Positions 55,157-64,000 of a DNA stretch of 64,000 bases are shown one piece after another. Source of the DNA: Eremomyces bilateralis CBS 781.70 (lineage: Eukaryota; Ascomycota; Dothideomycetes; Eremomycetales; Eremomycetaceae); contig NW_022985095.1 of assembly GCF_010015585.1 (NCBI RefSeq), forward strand, positions 62,001 to 126,000, written 5' to 3'. The stretch's first letter is position 1, and the number at the start of each line of letters is the position of its first letter. The translations under genes were made by a program, and so were the position numbers. The notes under the pieces were generated by a model. It was not told the DNA's origin, did not search any database, and saw only the letters and a program-made list of their open reading frames with translations.

Positions 55157-56377
55157 CTAGATCTTCGAGGCCGCGATCATAACCTCTTGAGTGATTTGAT
55201 CACCCTTTTTCCTGATAGGTCCCAATCTCCCGATTTTCATAAGTCGTTGTATCATATCCTCATCACCGAAATGGGAATTGTGCTCAAACTCGGGCTCCTC
55301 TCCATACGCTAATCGAGCCGCGTCGACACAGATGCGAGCTGTCATGCCAAAGACACGGAACCGGTCTGGCGGGGCATCCTTGATGCGGACAGGATATGTT
55401 GGATCGTTCTTGGGATCTGTTTGCCTTAGGGTGCTGGAGGTTGGCATGGTCCGCGTCGGCTTGGGTTGATCCTTCGTACTCGTCCCTAGATCTTTTGCCG
55501 CCTCCGTGGAGGCTTCTTCAAGCTGCCTCGCCCACGCGACAGATTGTCCTGCTCGGGGGACGAAGAAATTGTGCATCCTCCACTGGCTCTCGTGCCACCC
55601 GGTCCACTCCCCTCGATACCATTCCGCTGGAAATCCTGCGGCTTCAGCCCCAGGGGCGGATCCCGCAGGGGCAGCGACGTGCTCTTCAGTTGCCCGCAGG
55701 AAGTTATGGAACGATGCCGTGAACACCGCGGCGACTTCTTTCGGGTCCAGATGTGGGATCAGGGCCTCTTCGGCGGTGGGAATTCGCCGTGACGTATCCT
55801 TGGAAAGCCGCGATGCACTGAGGAAAGCGATGCATGGTCGGACCCCCAGTTCGGTTCGGGCCAGGTTCGTTGGCATTTGACATAGGTGTTCGATGGTGTA
55901 GGGCCAGGGGAGTTCGGTGTCGAGGAGAGGGAGCCCAATTTCTTCGTATGCTTCTCGACGCGCGATTTGAAACGCAGTTTCTGAGGTTGAATCGGCCTTA
56001 CCTAATGCTTGTGTCAGCTACCTACACTGCAGTATATCTAGATAGGATTGCTGGATTACATACCTCCGGGAAATGCAGCCTCTCCCGCATCTGCAGTGTC
56101 ACATTAGTATCTGTCCCGCTATACAATCGCAGTGGTCATACAAGAATTCAAGTGTTTGGACCGGATGGTCAGAACAACCCTAAGGTCTCCCCTCTTGTCG
56201 GCGAACAATAATATTAGGACGGCGGCTCTGCGGCTCAAGGGAAGGCTGTAATAAGGAGTTGGAGGTGGGATGTACGCTCTCATGCGCGCTATGGCTTGCT
56301 GCTGTTGTTAGCAACGGCAGGTATCAAATCCCATGCATTGGAACACTTACCGCCGAAGCTGATGATAGAGTAGCCAT
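55157..56377 (-). CDS. PCD1: Peroxisomal Nudix hydrolase (PCD1/NUDT7-type CoA diphosphatase)
   Basis: Cleaves CoA or its oxidised forms; yeast Pcd1 acts in peroxisomes. Predicted 352 residues in four exons (56351-56377, 56142-56301, 56064-56090, 55157-56001), with introns of 49, 51 and 62 bp. The spliced N-terminus gives LSRRAAVLILLFADKRGDLR, VVLTIRSKHLNSYAGEAAFPGG and the Nudix box GKADSTSETAFQIARREAYEEIGL, with its REXXEE core intact. FPGGKAD is the CoA-type signature. The C-terminus ends ASKI; SKI fits the PTS1 consensus, so peroxisomal import is likely. A 90-residue insert (about 200-290) is Ala, Pro and charged. The first acceptor is a NAGNAG pair (AACAGCAG), so two mRNAs differing by one Gln are possible. 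It diverges from the phosphoketolase gene. Confidence 0.88.
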
Positions 56378-57150
56378 TGAAACCAATTTACATACTCATT
56401 GTTCAGGGAAGCACCCATCCTGCAAAGGGCGATCTTGGTGACTTTAACCACAGTCTGTCGCTGGAAGCCGAGGTTTGACAGCGGCTGGGGTATGCCGCCT
56501 GCCGGGCTGTGATTCTTATCCCAACGACGATCACTCCTCTAACTACGTCTATATGTAGTAGTTAGGGCCAATTGATCAATTGAACCTCAGGTCAATCCGA
56601 ACGATATCGCCCGCACAGTATGCTCCGGCCATCGAATTAAACGGCGAGCATCGTCGCCATAGGCATGTTTGATGGCTTAGAACTATCCTCCAGTGCCCCC
56701 ACCCGTTCTGCAGCTTGAAGTCGACGAAATCAGGGACGTTATTGACGATACCCTGAAATTTGAGTACAGAGACTCCACCGTTTAATGTCTATGTCCGAAT
56801 CATAGTTACGGTAAGCGTATCCCCTCCGTGAAGTCCAGGTCAGAGTGATGTTCTTGCTCAAGTTGTATTTGTTCATAGTAATATCCAATTTTAACTGGTC
56901 ATTCGCGGCGAAGCTGAAATCACGATGTCGTCACCCTTTCACAAGACGGTGTTATCGTACTATTCAGTATGACGACCAACCCCCTTTTTCCGCTGGATTC
57001 CCTCCGTAAGGTTCCGTTAGAGTTTTTATATGCGTTTTCGAAAAGCTTCCTCAGAGTCTATTCATTGTTCAGTTCAAGTCAGTTCACTTTTCCTGTCTAC
57101 TATCAAAGCACTCCCGTTGTTTGCCAGCAATCACCTTGTGACTGGACACC
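56378..57150. promoter_or_regulatory. Divergent promoter region, Nudix / phosphoketolase
   Basis: 773 bp between starts. The 100 bp before 57151 is pyrimidine-rich, as usual for strongly expressed fungal genes. No named factor site recognised. Confidence 0.45.
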
Positions 57151-59707
57151 ATGTCGTCAATCGCAATTCGGAGCATGGGCCCCGAAGGGACGGATGTTGC
57201 AAAGTTGTCTGCATATGGGGAGGCCCGATCAACCGTGAACAAGAACCCATTGACAAAAGATGAATTGGAGAAGAGCACCAAGTACTTCTACGCCTCTCTC
57301 TATCTCTCTCTAGGGATGATCTACCTCAAGCAGAACCCTCTCTTAAGGGAACCTCTCCAAACGAAGCATCTGAAAGCTCGATTGCTGGGACACTGGGGTT
57401 CTGATGCAGGACAAAGCTTCACCTACATCCACTTCAACCGATTGATCAAGAAGTATGACCTCGACGCGATATTCATTTCCGGTCCCGGTCATGGAGCACC
57501 AGCTGTTCTCTCCAACTCCTACCTCGAGGGTGTCTACTCCGAGGTGTATCCGGACAAGAGCCAGGATATTGAAGGCATGCGTCGGTTCTTCAGGCAATTC
57601 TCCTTCCCCGGCGGTATTGGCAGCCATGCGACGCCCGAGACTCCTGGCAGTATGCATGAAGGCGGCGAGCTTGGATACTCGATCTCCCATTCATTCGGGG
57701 CAGTGTTCGATAACCCCAGTTTGATCTCAGTAACGATGGTCGGAGATGGCGAAGCGGAGACTGGCCCTATGGCGACCAGCTGGCACAGTACCAAGTTCCT
57801 TAATCCCATAACAGACGGTGCTGTTCTTCCTGTGCTCAATCTCAACGGGTACAAGATCAACAATCCCACCGTTCTGGCTCGAATCGATCATGAAGAACTT
57901 GAGAGCTTGTTTCTCGGCTACGGTTGGACCCCCTACTTCGTCGAAGGGAGCGACTTGGACTCTATGCACCAAGCCATGGCTTCTACCCTTGAAGAGTGCG
58001 TCCTGAAGATCAGGCAGTATCAAAAACAGGCTCGGGAATCCGGAAAGGCGTTCCGTCCGCGATGGCCAATGATCATACTTCGAGCTCCCAAAGGGTGGAC
58101 GGGTCCCAGGAAGCTCGGTCCCCATTACTTGGAAGGGTTCTGGCGGGCCCATCAGGTTCCAATCACCGACGTTCATACCAAAGAGGAAAGTTTGAAAACC
58201 CTCGAAAAATGGATGAAGGGCTATGAACCCGAGAAACTTTTCGACAAGAACGGTACTCTGGTGCCCGAACTGCGGGAGCTGGCACCGAGTGGCGATCGCC
58301 GGATGAGCGCCAATCCGGTGACGAACGGCGGACGCATGAAGCAGAAGCTGCATATCCCCGACTTCCGAGACTATGCGTTCAGAGATGTCTCCCCCGGTGC
58401 CACGTTCGCCGGCAGCATGGAAAACTTCGCCACTTTCCTTCGCGACATTGCGGCGCAGAATCTCAAGAGTTTCCGGGTTTTCGGTCCCGATGAAACCCAG
58501 TCGAACAAGCTGCAGAAAATCTACGAGGTCGGGAAGAAGGTCTGGCTGGGAAGTTACTTCAAAGAGGATGAGGATGGAGGGAATCTGGCGCTGGAGGGCC
58601 GCGTCATGGAGATGCTCAGTGAGCATACGGTTGAAGGATGGCTGGAAGGATACGTCCTGACTGGACGACACGGCCTTCTGAACAGCTACGAGCCTTTCGT
58701 TCACATCATTGATAGCATGGTCAATCAGCACTGCAAGTGGATTGAGAAGTGTCTTGAAGTGGAATGGCGAGGGAAAGTCTCGTCGCTCAACCTTCTCTTG
58801 ACGGCTACTGTTTGGCGGCAAGGTATTTGGTGGACCGTGATTTCTTAGTTACCTGGAGACTCTGACCGATGAGACAGATCACAACGGTTTTACACATCAG
58901 GACCCCGGGTTCCTCGATGTCATTTGCAACAAATCTCCGGATGTGGTTCGCATCTACCTGCCTCCCGATGGAAATTGCCTTCTGTCCGTGGCCGATCATT
59001 GCTTCCGCTCATCCAACTATGTCAACGTTATCGTCGCGGACAAGCAGAACCATCTACAGTATCTGAGCATGGAGGACGCGGTCACGCATTGTACCAAGGG
59101 CATCGGCATCTGGGACTGGGCGTCGAATGATGCTGGCGAGGAGCCGGACGTGGTACTGGCTACTTGTGGAGATGTACCAACGCAAGAGTCCCTGGCTGCG
59201 ACTAGTCTCCTTCGCGAGCATCTACCCGACCTCAAGGTCCGCTTCGTTAACGTTGTGTAAGTTTGCAAGATCAATCCCTTTTCAGTCGATACTCACAAGA
59301 TGCCTAGGGATCTGTTCCGAATCCAGGCCAAGTCCTTCCACCCGCATGGTCTAGACGACAAGGAATTCCAGGCCGTCTTCACTCCCGACAAACCCGTCAT
59401 CTTCAACTTCCATTCCTACCCCTGGCTCATCCATCGCTTGATTCACAGCCGGGCCTCGTCGCACAACTTCCTGGTCCGAGGATACATGGAGAAGGGCAAC
59501 ATCAACACTCCGTTGGAGCTGGCCATTCGCAACAATGTGGATCGGTTTTCGATCGCCATCGATGCCATTGACCAAGCTCCGAGGCTGGGGAACTCGGCGT
59601 CAGGGGTGCGAGACCGGCTGTTGGATCAGCGGGTCAAGGCGCAGAATTTCGCGTATCATGAAGGCCTTGACATCGCCGAACTGACGGACTGGCGCTGGCC
59701 ATATTGA
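57151..59707 (+). CDS. Phosphoketolase (xylulose-5-P / fructose-6-P), TPP-dependent
   Basis: Splits xylulose-5-P (and usually fructose-6-P) with phosphate into acetyl-P plus glyceraldehyde-3-P or erythrose-4-P, a cytosolic bypass to acetyl units. Predicted 816 residues in three exons (57151-58822, 58878-59256, 59308-59707), with introns of 55 and 51 bp. Family marks: [59 protein letters not shown] (shown in parts here as [18 protein letters not shown]), the TPP/metal motif [20 protein letters not shown] with [12 protein letters not shown], and the pyrimidine-side [13 protein letters not shown]. The C-terminal domain is complete ([20 protein letters not shown]). The first junction, CAA-G to ATCAC, restores [15 protein letters not shown]. 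Length (about 800) is normal. Fungal copies are thought to descend from bacteria; nothing local proves a recent transfer. Confidence 0.95.
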
Positions 59708-62700
59708 GGGCATGTTGCGCCGAACCAGCACAAGGTAATCGAACTATTCTGCTTTCCGATGCCATAATGGTGTTGAGAATTGGAGTCACTGGGTTTTAGT
59801 AATGGTATCTGTTTGGACTTTGTATCTCTCTCCTCTTCCTGCCGTGACTGGTACACATCAGTTCATCTGTCGTGTCTGGCATGCAAATTACACTTGCGAA
59901 CCCCCCCACTGCTGATTCCCTCCGCCCTCCAGAATCTAGACTCAAGAGGCGTGAATCACGGTAGAGGAGTCCAATATTGATTGGGGCGGCACCGCCCTGG
60001 ATCCTCGTAAAGGAGCATTTCCAATGCAGGATGCAGCACATGATGTTTGGCATGGCTAGACGTTATGTAGTTCATACGCAGAAGTATGTCTTGCAACCGT
60101 CTTGCCGGTGCTTCACAATTTGGGCAACCATGTTATATCGGATGGCCCGTTGCGGCGGCACTGTTGAACCATGGCTAATATCCAACTCATTGCCTAACCA
60201 TGTCTCTGGGGTCTTATTGGACCTACTCTCGATGCGATGGACCAGCTGCATCATGTATGCAAGACAATATCTGTACAAGGGTCGATACGAATTCAAACAT
60301 GGGAAGCTTCGGTGTTTTGAGCAGCGATTTGGAGGAGAAAAGAATGGTCTGCTCCTTAGTTGGGCACGCTGTGAGTATAGATATTCGATGGTCTTGAACT
60401 GCACGAGCGAACTTGGCGATTTTCTCCACCAACAGAACTGCCGGTTGGGTATAAGAACAGTAATGATAGGTAGATCAGGCTTACCATACCTTGACCTGAC
60501 CCGATATGCAACCATTCCACCATTTAGGATGCACGTTGGGGAAGGAGACCTTCCATCCCGACCAGGGAGGAGGGGTTTATACAGGTTCCTACCTTCCGTC
60601 GTACGTAATCTATCTATATCGCTCAGCATAAGGTCAAGGGGTAGGATCGCCAGGATGAGGCCAGAGGAACGGATTTTAAAGGCGGAACACCCGAACACTT
60701 GTCGAACACTGGCACATACGCGAGTCGGGTCCCGTTCCAAGAGATCCAACCAGTTTCCTACAATCGTCCCGCCAATGTCCGTGATACAAGTTACAACTGG
60801 TCTGCATCGTCGCATCGGAGGAATGAGGTGTAGTTGACTCATTTGGTTCAACGCTTCCAAGTCCTGATGTGCACTGGTTGTTCCCAGTCGGCTGGGCGGG
60901 CAGGGATGGACAGGCCAATCTATCCCAGCCTGTTTCAGGTGTTCAGCAGAACATGAGGATGAGGATGGAAACCCAAACGGGTTCGGAGAATATGGTGGGC
61001 GGTGGCACCCAGGCTGGAAATACGCTGTCATCCAAACCGGCCGCGGACCTTCGAAGGTCCAAGTTCCAACGGATCTAAAGGGCCATGGGATCCAAGGCCG
61101 GCCTAGCAGAGCAACGGCATCGGAGCCCACACCGATCATCATGCAGCAGCGAGAATGGCGTCGCGTATGCATGAGAATTCAGTGCAGCTGGCCTTGCGCG
61201 TTACGACACGAAGCAGTTTTTCCCGCACTCCCACCCCCAGTTTCCCCTCCTTGCATTAGCCAGCGGTTCCCGTTGGCCAGGAACCGGAGGTGCGACCGAA
61301 CTAAGGAACCAGAGCACCTGGGCCGCAGCCCGGCACAAGCCACCAGGACGCAGCGTGGAGGATGATGCTCCCTGATGATCGTGGAACGGAGGCGGAACAG
61401 AGGTTGGATGGGCGGGGAAGAAGGGTCACGCGGGGCGGAGGACGCCAACCAGAAGGGCCAGGGGTGGTTAGCTCCCCAAAACTCAAACCTTCAGCGTATG
61501 GTGGTGTCCGCAGATGGCCGAATATCGACGGCAACGGTCATCAGGAGATGAATAGAACACCCTGTTTGGGAGGCAATGAGCGGAGGATGGATAAGTCAGT
61601 ACGAGTAGGATACCGTCTGGCGGTACTCTGAGCAATTACAGTCTTCTGTGAGAACGGTAGGACCGAGGACCATCGAATTTCTCCGCTGGTCCCACGAGGG
61701 TTGGACAAGCAGAGAGGCACGAGCAGGAGAAGCAGTGGTTGATGTTGAGCCAAGGGGGGCTGCATGTCTGAAGTTACGGTGCTCAGAATACATAGTACCA
61801 GTCGTCGCTTTGCCAAATGGTTGCTCATAGTAGTAATGTAGTACCTACTGCTTCAGTGTATCGGTACTGTAGGTGTTATTATATTAGATTATTTGCAAGT
61901 TGCAAGCCATTAGGTATTAATATTGGAGGCCGATGCACAACATGAACTGGGACATGGCAAGAGGACAGGGACAGGATGAGAAAGCAAATGGATGAGGAAG
62001 TTGACACCTTGTCGCCTTATAGGTTGTATTTATGCCTTGGCGCCTTGGCGCCTTGACGCCCTAAACGCCTGCTAGTACCAGCAGCAGTGGGAACGCGGTC
62101 TAAACCTCCAATCCCCCCAGAATGATCTCCTCCTCCATGTCCATATCCATCCCCACACCCACTTTTGTCGCTCTCCCAATCCCATATCTCCTCTCCTGAT
62201 GGCTACTTTATCCTTTTCATCCTGTTACTACCTGGTCCTGTCGGCATCTCCGGTCTCCTTTTGATCCATTCTGTATTCCACCCGTCCTTGTGCAGCATCT
62301 GTCGTTGTTGGTGGTGACGTGCGTGGTCCTGCACCCACATGTCAGCTGTCTCTCGCCATTTCATTTCCCAAACCACGAAAGAAAAAAAACGCTGGGCGGC
62401 CAATTCTCTCATCCTCTGCAGCCGACACGAGTTCTACGTTCCGGTCGACTTCTCTGCTCTTGACCGGATTCAATTCTAGAGCTTCGACCGCCCGACTCGG
62501 ATATCCTCCGGAGAATATCGCGTTCGGTCGTTCTTCACCTCCCGCTCGCTCCTTCCTTCTCCAGGATTGGGAATCTCGTACGATGATTTAGCAGCGTGGT
62601 CGGTCGTGGTCGGGTTTGTGTATACCGGTGTAAAGAACTAAATATCCGAGGTTCTCCGTCTTTCTTCGATCCAACTTCGACTCTCGTTTCCCTTCCTGCC

Positions 62701-62973
62701 GGGCGTCGAGGGGTCGTCCCCCGCCGACATTCGATATCAAGCGCGACATCCACGCGTCGTCCTCAGCATCTGTACGGAAGATTCGCCATGAACTCCCTCG
62801 CTGGATCTGTCTGATCGATTCGGAATCTGGCAGCCCATTGGCATGTCGGGAGGACAATTGCACGTTCGGGGATATTGTCAATATACTGGGAAACGGTCTG
62901 CCGTTAGGTACATTTTACGTTTGGCACGCTTCATCTCGCGTCGTTCGTTTGTTCTGAACTTCGTTCCTTATAA
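59708..62973. other. 3.3-kb stretch before RIM15, no recognised gene
   Basis: Two long overlapping frames exist (366 residues on the minus strand at 60072-61172 and 286 on the plus strand at 59977-60837), but neither has a domain, a plausible composition or splice partners. The last kilobase is CT-rich with several short upstream ORFs and probably belongs to the RIM15 promoter and long leader. A short direct repeat of CCTTGGCG lies at about 62035-62057. Confidence 0.4.
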
Positions 62974-64000
62974 ATGGCCGACGAGAAGAGCACCATGGCA
63001 TGCGATGCCGATAAGCCCGATAGTCAACAGGAAGGGCAACCCATCACGATGGTTAGGTCTGCCAGCGAGGACATGAGAGAAGAACGTCAAGATCTGAAGG
63101 AGGCGGCGGAGCACAATCTCAACGTCATCGTCGATCTTACCCTCGATGGCCGCATCCGTTGGGTGAGTCCGTCCTGGCTGGATGTCATCGGAACGGACCC
63201 GGACAGCGTCAAGGGGAAGCCAATCGCAGATTTCATTGTCGGAGAGGACAAGTCAATATTCGCCAATGCCGTGGAGCGCATACAGCAAGATGATTCGAGG
63301 AGCAAGATCATACGTTTTCAGACTGAAATGGGCCCACTATCGAAGATTGGGAAACGAAGGCAGCTTCCCCATGCTGCCGAGGAGAGCACAGCCCCTGTAT
63401 CGGACGAAGTCGGTGAAGCCGCTCCGGCGTCTGAGAAACCGGAGGCCGAGACTGGAGAACAGGATGTGCCAGAGGATGTCGATCTTACCCTGGAGCTTGA
63501 AGCTCAAGGGATCATCGTGTTCGATCGAGCCTCTGGCGGCGAGAGTCATGTAAGTCTTCTTTGTCTCAAGACATTATGGTTGGGTCTAACTTTTATAGAC
63601 AATGTGGATGATGCGTCCCACTGTGATCAGGGAGGTTACCATCGATCTTCCTAGCGTTCTCGTCGATGCCCTTGGTGTCGGCGCAGAGATGCTAGCCCAC
63701 TACCTTAATCAATTGACCGAATCCGGCGCAAGCCAAGATGAGACCGGCGAACTCCCTCCCCCGCCTCCCGTCCTTTGCCGGATTTGCGAGCGTCAGATAC
63801 CTCCCTGGTGGTTTGAAAGGCATACCGAACTCTGCCTCCAAGAACATAAAGCGGAAATGGAGGTTCAGATGGCCCATGAGAACCTCACCGATCACCGTAA
63901 CCTGATCGTTAAAGTCCTGGATGGTCTCGAGGCCCAAAGCCGGCAATCTCGCCAACCGCCAACTTCCGGGGAATTGAGTGTTACGCCTCCAGCGCTGCCT
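62974..64000 (+). CDS. RIM15: Rim15/Cek1-type protein kinase, N-terminal part (runs off the window)
   Basis: Large PAS-containing kinase that mediates entry into quiescence and stress survival under TOR and PKA control (Rim15, Cek1/Ppk18). Two exons are in the window (62974-63549 and 63599-64000) with a 49-bp intron (63550-63598, GTAAGT...TATAG). Residues about 40-110 are a PAS domain (LNVIVDLTLDGRIRWVSPSW, DVIGTDPDSVKGKPIADFI). After the splice comes TMWMMRPTVIREVTIDLP, then the zinc-finger-like CRICERQIPPWWFERHTELC (C-x2-C ... H-x3-C), which is characteristic of this kinase family. The catalytic domain and response-regulator part lie beyond 64000. The start is the first ATG of the open frame, preceded by a CT-rich leader. 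Confidence 0.92.

Noticed and set aside
1-64000. CRISPR arrays, rRNA, operons, biosynthetic cluster
   Set aside because: No regularly spaced repeats, no rRNA sequence; genes are intron-bearing nuclear fungal genes, and no polyketide, NRPS or terpene core enzyme is present.

Overview
This is a piece of a filamentous ascomycete nuclear genome. It fits the Eurotiales best (Aspergillus- or Penicillium-like): introns are mostly 46-85 bp with GTANGT donors and CTAAC branch points, genes lie on both strands about 2-3 kb apart, and the encoded set includes RIM15, SEC10, PEX5 and a GPI-anchored Ser/Thr-rich protein. The 9-mer TACGGAGTA, which I associate with these genomes, recurs between genes. The genus is an inference from gene style, not from a search. 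Protein models below were assembled by hand from reading frames joined at splice sites. Every model but the ankyrin/Zn2Cys6 one gives a clean phase and a complete domain.

Layout. 1-8058 is gene-poor apart from a three-finger C2H2 protein (3250-4138). 8059-10755 holds OXR1 (TLD domain) and uracil-DNA glycosylase, head to tail. 13003-16679 holds a Sec14-type lipid-transfer protein and the peroxisomal import receptor PEX5, convergent. 17211-19558 is a Zn2Cys6 protein fused to ankyrin repeats. Next come a 109-bp tandem duplication and a 51-residue single-helix membrane ORF. 21183-25631 holds ALG6 and a nucleolin/Gar2 protein, divergent. 25976-29856 holds a single-pass cell-surface protein and NUS1. 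31007-35801 holds exocyst SEC10 and an MTM1-type mitochondrial carrier. 36360-38903 holds an F-box protein (Hrt3/Pof7/FBXO9 type) and a type II haloacid dehalogenase-like protein. 39278-40043 is an HNH-domain gene with an in-frame stop. 40317-45720 holds a NUFIP1-domain protein, Pol III subunit RPC25 (seven exons), a small cupin and a GPI-anchored protein with a 470-bp intron.

47029-50312 is a complete-looking hAT DNA transposon with a perfect 8-bp target duplication, a full-length transposase and matching terminal inverted repeats. Near its 3' end it carries a nested 434-bp non-autonomous element with its own 9-bp duplication. 50822-52642 is a six-exon DAL5-type transporter. After a 2.5-kb stretch without recognisable genes come a peroxisomal-type Nudix hydrolase ending in SKI and a phosphoketolase, divergent. 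About 3.3 kb of non-recognised sequence then leads into the start of RIM15, which runs off the window.

Functional links. The Nudix hydrolase ends in a PTS1-like signal that the PEX5 encoded 39 kb away would read. ALG6 and NUS1 both serve the dolichol pathway. Gar2 and the NUFIP1-domain protein both serve snoRNP/ribosome assembly. OXR1 and UNG both concern oxidative or base damage. These links look like chance neighbourhood in a housekeeping region, not a cluster; I see no biosynthetic cluster, CRISPR array, rRNA or tRNA. The most unusual items are the nested transposons, the transition-only tandem duplication, the tiny membrane ORF, the Zn2Cys6-ankyrin fusion with its frame problem and the interrupted HNH gene.
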